Assembly (NCBI GenBank): GCA_030062745.1
Contig: CP099849.1
Location: forward strand, 5,440,586-5,504,585
DNA from: Capitulum mitella
Lineage: Eukaryota > Arthropoda > Thecostraca > Pollicipedomorpha > Pollicipedidae
DNA length: 64,000 nucleotides
Reading direction: 5' to 3'
Part shown: positions 21,526 to 32,857 of the stretch, one piece after another
Layout of the letters: every line of letters starts with the position of its first letter
How positions within the stretch are numbered: the first letter of the stretch is position 1
Notes under the pieces: model-generated
Seen by the model: only the letters and a program-made list of their open reading frames with translations
Databases searched by the model: none
Told to the model about the DNA's origin: nothing
Position numbers and translations under genes: made by a program

Positions 21526-23263
21526 AGTACTGTTCAGGGCGCCACAGTGTTCACAGACACGGCCAGGTAAATGCTCAGCTGTGGAAGTTCTGATTTAGAT
21601 GTCACAATGAATCGCTAACAGTTCGAAACCCTTGAATGGACTGATTAAGACACACTCACTTTGATATGAGTGTGCGGCGACTTGCAAACGTCCTCATCAC
21701 GACGCAAAACGTTCATGGAGATTTTGACCTGCCATTATGGTCAGACCGGGACCAAGACTTGAAGTCCGTTCTGTGCTCCGGTTTGACAACAGCTTTCTTT
21801 TGAGCGGTGTTTGTTGTTTGCCATATGTTGAGTACATCGGGGGTTCCCCGTTAGCAGCATGCTTACGTACGTTGTTGTGCACTTAGTTGTGTCCCAGTCA
21901 CAACCGAAATCGATTGAAAAAAACGAAGACGCCGGTGTCGTCGCCAATCCGACGATCGAGCAGGTTCGTGAATGCGCTCAAAGATGGCCCTCTACCCATA
22001 CTTGAAGATGGAGTACACAAGACACTAGCCAGTTCCAACGTTCCAGTTGCACAATGCCTCATCTTTGCACGGAGAAGGTTGTATCGTTTGGAAGAATAAA
22101 AAGGTTGTATCGATCGGAGAGGGTAACGGGGTTGTTCTACACGGCTGAGCCTGACGGCCGGGTTTCAACGTTCATCCTTTTCAAATCCCATTTCTCTTTT
22201 TGATGCCCAATTTCAAGTTCCATGCCCGCATTTATCTCGCTTTCGTGCTGGTATTAGTGTAACGTTTGCCATTCTCGATATCAGAATGATGTAATGATCA
22301 TCGTAGGCTGAAAGACCGTACTCATCACTCACTATAGCCTACCTCACTGCTCTCTGGCAGCCAACCCATCTCGGCTTTTGTCGGAAACTTTCAGATGTTC
22401 TGGCGCCCCGTTTTGGTTTTTCCGCCCGAACAAGATGGTTTTCCGGAAACTGTCACGCTCGTCACCTTTCCTCCTAAGCAGTCATTTGTGGTCAGATGTG
22501 AAGCCAGGATTTCACCAAGGAGGGGGCAGGACAAATCTAATCTCCCCTTAAAACTGAAAACGTCTGGGATTTCGAATACTTCTTGTTCAGGATCGATCAA
22601 TTTTCATGTTTGATACGTAAAGGAACCTTAAATATTCAGCCTCAAGGGGATCCTGGCCCACCTCGTTTACGGTCCTGGCACTGGTTCTGTTGGCGGCGAG
22701 TTGACAAGAACCGTATTTTTCGTGGGGATTAGGTATGAAACGCCAGATACTCCTCGGCTTCATCCAAGAGACGCTTTGGCTTTCATTAGTTCTGTTTATT
22801 ATCGGCCACGAACTATCAGTTTCAACTCAACAAGTCACGAATCATGTCACATTGAAGTCAATGGTCTCTCGATAGGGTGCGTGACGGCTTTTTCACAAGA
22901 CACACAGATTACAGAAGTATGCCACTGCGGCAAGCAACGCGCAGGAATTGATACGCGATCGACATCGATATGTCGACAGTAACCTGCAAACACAAAACGA
23001 CACAAACAGAGCGAATAAATACAATGTTCGACACCGGCCCATTCGGCTCGGTTTGATGCCTTTACCTATTTACCCCGTTTCCGTTGTTCTGTGAGTACCA
23101 GTCCTTACCCACGATGAACGCTCGTCGATTTCGACGCTCGACGTCGAGGACGGTCCGCCTGAGGGCTCCGCTGCCGTGAAGGCGGCGGCGGCGCCAGACG
23201 GTGACCAGGAGGGCAGCTGCGGTCCCTGACGCGACCGAGGCCGCCTCCGGGCGTCCAGCGCCG
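21526..23263. other. intergenic; 3' flank of the LDLa gene
   Basis: No gene is recognised. A minus-strand AATAAA at about 22,797-22,802 could be the polyadenylation signal of the LDLa gene. From 23,070 to 23,263 a different minus frame stays open, holds a short hydrophobic run followed by WRRRR, and ends at a donor-like GTAAGG (about 23,110). Confidence 0.4.
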
Positions 23264-25987
23264 TCACGGCGCAACCGGGGCCGCCGCAGCCGCGCGGGCC
23301 GTCCTCAGGAACTGGTGGCAGTGGAGCTCGTCGTAGCCGTCAGCGCAGTCGGGCCGGCCGTCGCAGCGTGTCTCGAGCGGCATACAGCGGTCGTCGCAGC
23401 GATACTCGGAGCCGGCGCAGGGCGCCGACCGCGAGCAGCCGTGCTCCGGTGACTCGTCCGAGCCGTCGGCGCAGTCCTTGCGCCCGTCGCACATGTAGCA
23501 AAAGTCGATGCACCTGGCGTCACTGATACAACGGAACTGATCCTTCTTGCAGCCGGGCTCGACGGGGCAGCCCCTCTCGTCAGAACCATCGAGGCAATCT
23601 CGTCGACCGTCGCATCGATGCAGATGGTCAAGGCACCTCCCATCGCACCGAAACTCATGAGATGTGCAAGGTCTTGGAGTGGTTGCTGGTGGAGGGCAGC
23701 CCCTCTCGTCAGAACCATCGAGGCAGTCTTGTCGACCGTCGCATAGATGCAGATGGTCAAGGCACCTCCCATCGCACCGAAACTCATGAGATGTGCAGGG
23801 TCTTGAAGTGGTTGTCGGCGGAGGGCAGCCCCTCTCGTCAGAACCATCGAGGCAGTCTTGTCGACCGTCGCACCGATGCAGATGGTCAAGGCACCTCCCA
23901 TCGCACCGAAACTCATGAGATGTGCAAGGTCTTGGAGTGGTTGGTGGTGGAGGGCAGCCCCTCTCGTCAGAACCATCGAGGCAGTCTTGTCGACCGTCGC
24001 ATAGATGCAGATGGTCAAGGCACCTCCCATCGCACCGAAACTCATGAGATGTGCATGGTCTTGGAGTGGTTGCTGGTGGAAGGCAGCCACATTCGTCAGA
24101 ACCATCGAGGCAGTCTTGTCGACCGTCGCATCGATACAGATAATCAAGACATCTCCCATCGCACCGAAACTCATGAGATGTGCAGGGTCTTGGAGTGGTT
24201 GTCGGCGGAGGGCAGCCCCTCTCGTCAGAACCATCGAGGCAATCTCGTCGACCGTCGCATCGATGCAGATGGTCAAGGCACCTCCCATCGCACCGAAACT
24301 CATGAGATGTGCAAGGTCTTGGAGTGGTTGCTGGTGGAGGGCAGCCCCTCTCGTCAGAACCATCGAGGCAGTCTTGTCGACCGTCGCATAGATGCAGATG
24401 GTCAAGGCACCTTCCATCGCACCGAAACTCATGAGATGTGCAAGGTCTTGGAGTGGTTGGTGGTGGAGGGCAGCCCCTCTCGTCAGAACCATCGAGGCAA
24501 TCTCGTCGACCGTCGCATCGATGCAGATGGTCAAGGCACCTTCCATCGCACCGAAACTCATGAGATGTGCAGGGTCTTGGAGTGGTTGTTGGCGGAGGGC
24601 AGCCCCTCTCGTCAGAACCATCGAGGCAATCTCGTCGACCGTCGCATCGATGCAGATGGTCAAGGCACCTTCCATCGCACCGAAACTCATGAGATGTGCA
24701 AGGTCTTGGAGTGGTTGGTGGTGGAGGGCAGCCCCTCTCGTCAGAACCATCGAGGCAGTCTTGTCGACCGTCGCATAGATGCAGATGGTCAAGGCACCTT
24801 CCATCGCACCGAAACTCATGAGATGTGCAAGGTCTTGGAGTGGTTGGTGGTGGAGGGCAGCCCCTCTCGTCAGAACCATCGAGGCAATCTCGTCGACCGT
24901 CGCATCGATGCAGATGGTCAAGGCACCTTCCATCGCACCGAAACTCATGAGATGTGCAGGGTCTTGGAGTGGTTGTTGGCGGAGGGCAGCCCCTCTCGTC
25001 AGAACCATCGAGGCAATCTCGTCGACCGTCGCATCGATGCAGATGGTCAAGGCACCTTCCATCGCACCGAAACTCATGAGATGTGCAAGGTCTTGGAGTG
25101 GTTGGTGGTGGAGGGCAGCCCCTCTCGTCAGAACCATCGAGGCAATCTCGTCGACCGTCGCATCGATGCAGATGGTCAAGGCACCTCCCATCGCACCGAA
25201 ACTCATGAGATGTGCAGGGTCTTGGAGTGGTTGTTGGCGGAGGGCAGCCCCACTCGTCAGAGCCATCGAGGCAGTCTAGTCGACCGTCGCATCGATGCAG
25301 ATGGTCAAGGCACCTTCCATCGCACCGAAACTCATGAGATGTGCAGGGTCTTGGAGTAGTTGTTGGCGGAGGGCAGCCCCACTCATCAGAACCATCGAGG
25401 CAGTCTTGTCGACCGTCGCACCGATGCAGATGGTCAAGGCACCTTCCGTCGCACCGAAACTCATGAGATGTGCAGGGTCTTGGAGTGGTTGGTGGCGGAG
25501 GCGGCGGGCAGTTCTTTTCGTCGCTGCCATGGATGCAATCGTTCACACCGTCACAAAGCTTGTAGTTCGATAGGCACCGGCCGTCACACCGGAACTCACC
25601 CTCGCCGCACAGTGGAGCGCAGCCGTGCTCTGTCAGTTCGTCGGAGCCGTCGTCGCAGTCGCTCATGCCGTCACACAGGTAACAGCGCTCAATGCAGGTG
25701 CCGCTGAGACAGCGGAATTCGTCGGCCGTGCACCAGCGGGCGTTCCGGGCTTGCCGCCGGCCGCGTCGACATGCCAGCTCGTCCGAGCCGTCCGTGCAGT
25801 CCGGGGACGAGTCGCAGAGCAGTGCAGCCGCGATGCAGCGACCGTCGCCGCATCGGAACTGCCTGCTGCCGCAGCGGGCCGTCGAGTTGGCTCCGGTCGG
25901 CGCCCGTTCCACCGGGGCGAGGGCGGCGGGAGGCCGCCTGGCCCAGGCCCCGGCCACCAGCAGAGCGGCCAGCAGCGTCGTCTTCAT
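23264..25987 (-). CDS. secreted protein with 20 LDL-receptor class A repeats
   Basis: An intronless 907-residue frame. Residues 1-17 look like a signal peptide (MKTTLLAALLVAGAWA). LDLa modules follow at 39-73, 86-123 and 127-160, then fifteen near-identical modules at 172-807 with PPPTTTPRP-type linkers, then 813-851 and 857-890. Each has the six cysteines and the calcium-binding CDGRxDCxDGSDE signature; most array modules are only 34 residues. LDLa modules bind calcium and usually ligands on lipoproteins or other extracellular proteins. No EGF, propeller, protease or membrane segment is present in this frame, so I infer a secreted multivalent binding protein. The eleventh array unit has an extra cysteine (DECGC). 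The start is the first Met, with a TATA-like element upstream. The ligand is unknown. A downstream exon in another frame cannot be excluded. Confidence 0.85.
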   Translation of the reverse strand: MKTTLLAALLVAGAWARRPPAALAPVERAPTGANSTARCGSRQFRCGDGRCIAAALLCDSSPDCTDGSDELACRRGRRQARNARWCTADEFRCLSGTCIERCYLCDGMSDCDDGSDELTEHGCAPLCGEGEFRCDGRCLSNYKLCDGVNDCIHGSDEKNCPPPPPPTTPRPCTSHEFRCDGRCLDHLHRCDGRQDCLDGSDEWGCPPPTTTPRPCTSHEFRCDGRCLDHLHRCDGRLDCLDGSDEWGCPPPTTTPRPCTSHEFRCDGRCLDHLHRCDGRRDCLDGSDERGCPPPPTTPRPCTSHEFRCDGRCLDHLHRCDGRRDCLDGSDERGCPPPTTTPRPCTSHEFRCDGRCLDHLHRCDGRRDCLDGSDERGCPPPPTTPRPCTSHEFRCDGRCLDHLHLCDGRQDCLDGSDERGCPPPPTTPRPCTSHEFRCDGRCLDHLHRCDGRRDCLDGSDERGCPPPTTTPRPCTSHEFRCDGRCLDHLHRCDGRRDCLDGSDERGCPPPPTTPRPCTSHEFRCDGRCLDHLHLCDGRQDCLDGSDERGCPPPATTPRPCTSHEFRCDGRCLDHLHRCDGRRDCLDGSDERGCPPPTTTPRPCTSHEFRCDGRCLDYLYRCDGRQDCLDGSDECGCLPPATTPRPCTSHEFRCDGRCLDHLHLCDGRQDCLDGSDERGCPPPPTTPRPCTSHEFRCDGRCLDHLHRCDGRQDCLDGSDERGCPPPTTTSRPCTSHEFRCDGRCLDHLHLCDGRQDCLDGSDERGCPPPATTPRPCTSHEFRCDGRCLDHLHRCDGRRDCLDGSDERGCPVEPGCKKDQFRCISDARCIDFCYMCDGRKDCADGSDESPEHGCSRSAPCAGSEYRCDDRCMPLETRCDGRPDCADGYDELHCHQFLRTARAAAAAPVAP
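23567..25474 (-). repeat. 129-bp coding tandem array, 15 units, 387-bp higher-order period
   Basis: Fifteen consecutive 43-codon units (the last lacks its linker) encode the central LDLa modules. Units differ at only a few positions: HLHR or HLHL, RQ or RR, and PPPT, PPPP or PPPA in the linker. Two consecutive trimers repeat the same order, so identical blocks recur every 387 bp (from 24,005, 24,392 and 24,779). This indicates recent homogenisation by unequal exchange and makes the locus a likely length polymorphism. Confidence 0.92.
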
Positions 25988-26099
25988 CGTCAGCTAGCGG
26001 CGGCGCCGAGGGCGCAAGAGCGTGCCGTGCGCGTGCGACGGGTCCTCCCAACTGCGCGACACTGCGGCTGTCCCGCTATTGGCTGTGCTGGCCCGGCCC

Positions 26100-26115
26100 G
26101 CTGCCCTTAATACGA
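26100..26115 (-). promoter_or_regulatory. TATA-like element upstream of the LDLa gene
   Basis: On the minus strand CGTATTAAGGG lies about 115-120 bp before the start codon at 25,987, within a GC- and CpG-rich stretch reaching about 26,350. The position is compatible with a core promoter, but no initiator was confirmed. Confidence 0.35.
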
Positions 26116-26399
26116 TATCTGGCCGCCTCTCGCGCCGCAGCCTCTCCGACGGCCGACATGCAGGCGAGCTCGCCGCAAACGGAACAATATACGGAGTCGC
26201 GTTTCAATATACAGCCGAGGTCGGCCGGACGCGTCCGGCGTGTCGCCACCCACGGCGATCGGCCGCCGAGACCACCGGCGCACGAACCACAGATGCTGGA
26301 GGGGAGCTCGCCTCGTCCGCGTGCCGTCCGCACTATCCGGCAGGATGCTGCCCAGACGTACGAAACAAAACGACGGCTGACAGAGTTAAGCAATTATTT

Positions 26400-28734
26400 C
26401 GTGCCATGTCGTAAACATCGTGTTTAGGTTTACTGAATCGAAGAAGCCTCCACCTTCCCTGGTTCAAACGCCCGTGGATATCCCTTTCAGCAGCGGCTCA
26501 GAACACTGGCCTGGGAACTGCGTAGGTGCAAAGTATGGCAACAAATTGCAAACCCATTAAAACGCACAGAACTAGAGGATCCTTGTGCTTTATAGTCTAT
26601 TCGTGGGAAATGTGAAGCATTTCGTCATCTTCAAAGACGACACCAGCAACTGGCTGGTCCTGTCATGCACAAGAAAACGACCAAGAAACGAGTCAGACTG
26701 TGTTTCCATCTAGGTCAGTGCTCGTCTCCCGTGACCCTGTGCTCACCGCTCCCGGAAGTTATCTGTCTTAGACAATCTCCAAGACATCAAAACGTGCGAC
26801 AGATCCTCCAAATAAGCCCAACAACATTTGTGCCTCTAACGAATATCGCAAAAATCCATGCCTTCCTTGGCGAGCTGCTAAATAAAAGGGCTGTAAAAAA
26901 GAAATTGCTACGGCTGATTTAGTTCAAGGTTGACTTTGTATATCTGTTCGAACTATGCATGTCAAGGCGAGTGTCATGGTGTGAACCACAGAAGATTGGC
27001 AGAATAAAATTATTCGGAATACTCTTACCGAGTTAGGGATCAAGAAGTCTGGCTTCACTCAGGTAAACAACACGACAAATGGGAAGATATCGACATATAG
27101 AAATGACAAATCCTACGGATATATGCCCGCCGTTGGCGGCAGAGATAACTCAGAAGCATATTATTTGGCGACATAGGACGTTTGGTAATAGCCGAAGAAC
27201 AACATTTGGATCGCGTTGGTTCAAAATATTCCGTTGTTATCGGCAAGACATTCCTTGTGGTTTGATGGTTTCATTTATTCAGGATGGCGCAGGCTTTCGT
27301 CATTTCACACTAGCTTCTTGTGACGAGGAATCCGGCCTTGCCGCAAAAAAAGATCTAGGTAGCTTTGATAAGAATTAACGCATTTCACACCGCATTGCCA
27401 CATCTGTAGATTCTTACATCGGTCGATTTATTTAAGCCACAAAGTCAGCGGTCAAGAAGGGACCGAACAGACCAGCATTCCTTAGCAAAGTGCAGTAACG
27501 GAACAAGTGACTCGGGCCGTATGCAAGGTAATGGTGCTTTCGGTATCTTATGAGCAACAACTGTTTGTTTAACTTACTGATGAGATTCCTTCCACTTTGC
27601 AACATGTTTCAGAAATTTCTTAATTTCCCTGGGTGACAGTGGTAAGATAAGAAACAATAAGTCGTCTTAAATATTATTGCCTCTGTTTGCTGTACAGCGG
27701 ATCCCCTCTGTTCTCGCCTTCGCCATTCGCAGGTTTGCGTGTTCGCAGTTTTTTTGGAGAAATTAACTTAATACATCACAGGATTTCTCCCGCATTTTTC
27801 GCAGCTGAAGCTCATCCTAGCGATTCCTAGTGCTATTACTGCATGTTTCTGGTGGAAAATGCTGTTCTGTGTGGTTATGCTGCACAGTTACTACAGGTAT
27901 GTGCTGCGCGTTACAGGAAACGTGCATTCTACGGTATAAACCAATCCCCAGCTCTTTCCTCACAATGAGAGCTTTCCTGTGCTTGGCTCAAAGGGTAGCG
28001 TCCCTTTACGTACGCCTTCACGTCTTGTTTCTGCCTATCCTATGGCAGGATATCATCATATCCTCCATTCCTATGGGCCGGGCAAATGTCGGGCCCAATC
28101 AGGGGCCGACGATAATTTTTCCTCATCATCACCTTCATCGTCATTGCATCGTGAGCACTGTGCATTATACTCAGTAAGTCTTGTGCAATAAGACTTGTGA
28201 ACTGCAAAATGTGTAGTAAAGCTGATTTAATTTTTCAGGAAGTGTAATTGCGTCATTATGTCTTATAATGCATTGTCTGGTCTCGTACAGGGTCTGCAGG
28301 TACTGACAATTTAAATAGCAAACATAGTGCTTTTCGGGGGGGGGTCGGTCTCTTCGTAGAATCGCCTCATCCGTGGGGGGGGGGAGGGTCCAGACTATAA
28401 ATTCCGCGAATAGTGGGTGTACGTTGTATTACTAAAAAGGCTTGGCGTCAAGGCGTCGCCGAGGTGCAGTGGGAAGGGCACTGGATGGCACGTCGAATCA
28501 AGGAAAATGCACGAATGAGTTTCGTGCTGTTTTCACACGATGAAAGAAAAAATAACATCACGAAGAAAAATTGTGGATCAACGTTGGCAGTGCCATGTAT
28601 TCCTGACAGCGGAGACAAATGTGCCTTCGTTCCATGCTGCACCAGCGAATGTTGAAGTTTCTAATGGTTGGCGGGTGCACTTGGCCCTGCTGCCAACCGA
28701 CTCCGGTGGCACTGCCATTGGAATGCCATTCATA

Positions 28735-28735
<1 letters not shown>
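26400..28735. other. no gene recognised
   Basis: AT-rich intergenic sequence with short, unremarkable frames. Two G-runs at 28,326-28,390 resemble the G-run ends of the TTAA-type elements, but no paired terminus is found. Confidence 0.4.

Positions 28736-28766
<31 letters not shown>
28736..28766. repeat. (TA)n microsatellite
   Basis: A short TA run. The Tyr-Ile frames across it are artefacts. Confidence 0.9.
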
Positions 28767-28770
<4 letters not shown>

Positions 28771-29290
28771 CATATAATCATTTTTTATGACCCCTGTTGG
28801 CGCGTACGTGCGTCAGCAAAGGTCATAAAAGAGTCTGCATGTAATCGATGACCCTACCAACATGGCGACAGTCCTACCACTTCGAATAATATTAACGTTA
28901 GCTCTATGGTGGTGTATGGAAAGGAATCGCTGAAAAATGACTGTGGCCTTACGAATTTTGAAGACATTCCAATACTGGTCGTGGTATATATTAAAATCGA
29001 TTCATAAACAGTTCATATATCCAAGCCAACGACAATATAGCAACGGGACCTTTCAGACTAAATCGACAGGAAGCCAGGTAACTATTTTCACACCAGGCGA
29101 GGATCCGAATGACCAAAAGCAGTCGTAGTTTCATCCACTGCGCGCTGAACTAGAAAACAGAAAAATATGAAGACAGTGAAAGAAACGAAACCGAGAACGG
29201 AACCCCTGTGTCCCATAAGTGCATTCTCCGTGCGCCACGAGGAAAACTCGAGATACACAGGTATAGGTCGGCATAACTTAGAACCTATCT
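28767..29290. other. no gene recognised
   Basis: Spacer between two TA tracts; only short frames and no recognised domain. Confidence 0.4.
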
Positions 29291-29352
29291 TATATATATA
29301 TGTGCATATATATATATATATATATATATGTACATATACATATCCTAGGACC

Positions 29353-29395
<43 letters not shown>
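29291..29395. repeat. compound (TA)n/(CATA)n microsatellite
   Basis: Two TA tracts are separated by TGTACATATACATATCCTAGGACC. The neighbouring TTAA-type element copy D is truncated shortly after this tract. Confidence 0.9.
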
Positions 29396-29396
<1 letters not shown>

Positions 29397-29494
29397 CTTG
29401 TATATAAATATACACATACGTACCTCTATACATGGGGATACATACAGTTTTTCATTTGAAAAATACTAACAAAAAGCTTAAAAATTTCCGTTGA

Positions 29495-29874
29495 CCAAAA
29501 CGGCAATCGATTCGCCATGCCGTCAACTACATTTGTATAAAAGGAAGTTTTCAAAATTTCGAAAGGTGTGGATACAGGGGGCAAAAATATCAAAATCAGG
29601 GAGATTTTTGGACTTCTTATAACTCTGTTGTTTAGGGACCGATTTCGATGAAACTGGCATGAATCGAGAGATTATGGATAGGGCTTTTACCGTGGGTACA
29701 CACATCTGAAATTTTGAGAAAATTCATGGGCGTTCACGGGATTTCAAAAGTAGGAGGATTAATTTTCCAACAAATGAATAAACAAAAGAGGCAAAAAAAA
29801 CATTTTTGGGCTCCTGCTAGTCATGTTATGCTAAAGAAATATGAATTGCATTACAATATTTGTATAATGTTAGC
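29495..29874 (+). mobile_element. TTAA-type element copy D, left part
   Basis: Matches copy A from the AAACGGCAATCGATT region through GTATAATGTTAGCATAG, then is interrupted by a hAT transposon. The rest of the copy resumes at 33,984. The left terminus is missing. Confidence 0.85.
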
Positions 29875-30015
29875 ATAGCCGGCAGGGCCTATTTTAAGGA
29901 AAAATGACTGCGGGGGCAATTCTGCGAACGAGACGCATTGGTTGAGACCACCCCCCGCATTTGCGTTCTCCTTATTGAATTTTGTCCACTTCATATATAT
30001 ATATTTCCTAAGGAA

Positions 30016-30018
<3 letters not shown>

Positions 30019-30085
<67 letters not shown>
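30019..30085. repeat. (TA)n microsatellite inside the hAT element
   Basis: A pure TA run of about 67 bp. Flanking TTCCTAAGGAAAG and CTTTCCTAAGG form a short inverted pair around it. Confidence 0.92.
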
Positions 30086-30087
<2 letters not shown>

Positions 30088-30596
30088 TACTTTCCTAAGG
30101 CGAATTACGATGAACACTTCCACAGCGCTCTGTCATTAACTGATATGTCTTTTGGGGGAAACCATGTGTGCAAAATATGGCTTGGTCCAGCACTCTTAAG
30201 CACTTTCACATGAAGACTGTATGTCGTTTGTGCTGGATTTTATTTTATTTCGATGAAATTCGCGCTGGTTTTTGTGCATTCCGAGCCCATTAAATTCAAA
30301 GGACACGATTCCATTTATCCCCAGCAAGAACTTATTCTCCCTGGACTTGTGATCCCTGGGAGATTCGCTCAGGGATGTCTGAAATGCTCCCAAACGTGTT
30401 TTGTGCTTGAGTTTTTTAAAAGAAGCGCACGATATGCATAAAATGCACATCATAGTACTCCTTTTGACACACTGGATCGAAAGACACTTCGCATTCTGTC
30501 TCAGGTCATTGGTCACTGGCCCTGTCGGCAGTAGTGTGGCTTAGGTGGGAATGATACTTCAGTCCTCTTAGTGGTCTCGGGGTTCTGGCGACGATG

Positions 30597-32857
30597 CTAT
30601 TCGACGACTTGCAGCAGGTACTGCTTTTGCCTTTCATCCTTCGTCATTACCTTGTTGTATACTTGGATAAGAGCCACAGCTCGTTCGGCGAAGTCGCTAA
30701 CTACCGCGATCCCGCACAGGACTTCCTTAGCGTTCGTGAAGCCAGGTGCTGTCTCCCAATCAGCGGGATCTGCGGCAAGGAAGTCCATGTTGATGCCGTA
30801 GGCTTTCAGGTTGCCCATCGACTTAGCGGTAATGAAGTCGACGATGATCTTCCTGGGACGAGAACCTCCTTTTCTGCGAGATCCACCTGCGCTCGCTGGG
30901 AGGACTCTCCGATCCCTGTTCCTGGAGTGCCGCGATCATCCTCGTATTCATCTCACACGGCACGCCCTCGTCGAAAAACGACACACCAGCCAGTTCTTCG
31001 CTGGGGCACCATAATAGGTGATTGTTATAATAAATCATATGTCGACTATAATGTCATAATAGATAATAGGTGATCGGCAAACTCCTTGGAGATCCCCTTC
31101 GAAATTTCAGCATTCACATCAGGCTTGGCAGAACGGCCAGGTCGCGCACGGAAGCGCTGACCGCCGATGAAGAACAGAACCATGCACTGACGTACAAAAC
31201 AACCATGAAAGAGACGAAGCGCTTGAGTGCTCCCAATTCACTGAGAGTCACGGAGAACTGATGGCAAAGCCAGAAGATCTTGATCCCGCAGATTATGCGC
31301 CCCATCCATCTGGCGCGATGGAACCATCTATCTGGCACGTTGGAGAGCACCCGGCTGGGGAACTTGATTCGCCGTGGAGGCTCTTGACCAAAGGGCATAA
31401 TCGAGACCTCAAAGAACCAACGATGATCATCGCTAGGCTGGATTTCGGCGAGCTTCTCACGGCAGAAGGCGACGAAACGATTGTTGGAAGAGAAAAACTC
31501 ATACAACATAGTCTCGGCCAATGCTGGCTCCAGGTCTTCATACACCATAGGTTCAAACTTGTTCCAATCAATGAGTCCCCATCTCCTCTTGAAGCTCTTG
31601 AACAAGGAGATCGCGGTCCCGAGGACGGACCGAAGCGCGTGGAGAAAGCCGCCTCTGCCTCCAGTTCGACGATATGATGACGACAAGCAAAGTGAAAAGG
31701 CCGTCACTCAAGCTTCTGCTGAAGAAGCGTGTTTGCTCCCACCACTTGTCCAGTATTGCTGGAGGTGGTGTCGAAGCTCATGCCGACGACGTTGTCCGAA
31801 ACCTCCCAGTCTTCCAGACAAAGCGCGACAACGTCGGCTGGCGTTGCTCCGGCTCTACTTGCAACTTCCAAACACCGAAGAGCTTGGCGGCACTTCTTGG
31901 ACCGGCTACAATGACAGAGTCGATCCACCTTTTCCTTTCCATCGTCAGTAACAGTTTGCCGTCCCAGTGGACCACCAGGTTGGGTGACGCGGAGAAAGAA
32001 TGCTAGATTTCGTCCGCAATGGCTTTCCTCTGCGATCTACGTGCGCGCCTGCCCGAGCTTCTGTGATCGCCAGTTCAGAGGAGTCGTGGCCGAGGACCGA
32101 AGCCGTCGCCGATAGGAAATGAATTGCAGAGCGATCATTGAGCTTGGTCCGATCGAGGGCTGCTGCCTGACCAGGAGTGGCGATGTTCTTGGCTCTCCTG
32201 CAGGGCCGCTTCGAAGGCATGGCCAAGGGCTGCGGGTCATCCTGATCTGTCAATTATGTGTTATCGGTAGGCGAGTATTCCAGCTGGGCAGTTGCCTCAT
32301 GCTCGGTCTGCTGTTTAATCTAACAGCGGGCCCTTTAAAGCTTCGGCCTACTGTTGTCGTTGAAGAGCTCGCTCCTCCTTCTCAGAAGGGAACTTATCGA
32401 ATACCACCATGACGCCTCGGCGACCTGGATCCCTTTGGGCCTAGAGAATGTCTTTATCCTCTTGGTTTTGATGATCTTAATGGTGCCGACAAGGGCAAGG
32501 TCAAAAACATTGTTAAGGTTGTCCCTAAATCCATTCTTCTTGTCAATTTCCTGGCTGAACCTCCAGAATTTGCCTTTGGTACTGGTCAAGCTTCCTGTTG
32601 AGCTTCTTTATCACGGTCCGCTCCGGTGCAGTGAGAATACGGGCTTTGTTCCACACCTTCATCATTTCGCGGACGATCTGTGTTTTGACCTACCTCTGGG
32701 TAAGCTTATCCACACGGTGGGACTGAAAATATTGCTGCAGCACTTCTCCCCGCGAAGGCAGTTCTGAGCACCGGTCAACCAAAATTTGGCTTTTTTCTCG
32801 TGGTGCAGCCATAGTGGCACAGACTTCCGTTATAAAAGGTACTTTCTGCATTGACGC
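30597..32857 (-). pseudogene. decayed transposase of the hAT-type element
   Basis: Reading minus and changing frame several times gives collinear blocks of one long protein. They begin with PREKSQILVDRCSEL and VLQQYFQSHRVDKL (32,857-32,690), followed by a charged segment (32,589-32,335). Next come TPGQAAALDRTKLNDRSA and LSATASVLGHDSSEL (32,190-32,060). VHWDGKLL (31,970) and MSFDTTSSNTG (31,775) lie at the core. The C-terminal part has FKSFKRRWGLIDW, HARWMGRIICGIKIFW and ADPADWETAPGFTNAKEVLCG, ending LLQVVE (30,597). I recognise this as a family present in many copies in arthropods and other invertebrates, usually named uncharacterised protein. The VHWDGK and SFDTT aspartates are candidate catalytic residues (inference). 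Multiple frameshifts and stops make it non-functional. Confidence 0.75.
31011..31074. repeat. 40-bp insert flanked by 12-bp direct repeats
   Basis: ATAATAGGTGAT occurs at 31,011-31,022 and 31,063-31,074 around 40 bp of AT-rich sequence, inside the transposase coding remnant. Removing the insert and one repeat rejoins the transposase similarity. It is either a tiny insertion with target duplication or repair filler. Confidence 0.65.

Noticed and set aside
23662-25359. 565-codon open frame on the plus strand opposite the LDLa array, and a 653-codon shifted minus frame
   Set aside because: The 129-bp unit is a multiple of three and happens to lack stops in several frames, so all frames stay open. 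Only the main minus frame has conserved LDLa cysteines and a signal peptide.
26022-26427. GC-rich plus frames upstream of the LDLa gene as a divergent gene
   Set aside because: No domain, no splice support; best explained as the CpG-rich promoter region of the minus-strand gene.
29155-29470. Coding exon within 29,167-29,469
   Set aside because: Half of the frame is TA-repeat translation and the rest has no similarity I recognise.
29851-30213. Tyr-Ile repeat proteins around the TA tracts (also at 2,605, 28,578, 29,167, 36,767, 51,474 and 56,407)
   Set aside because: Translations of (TA)n microsatellites.
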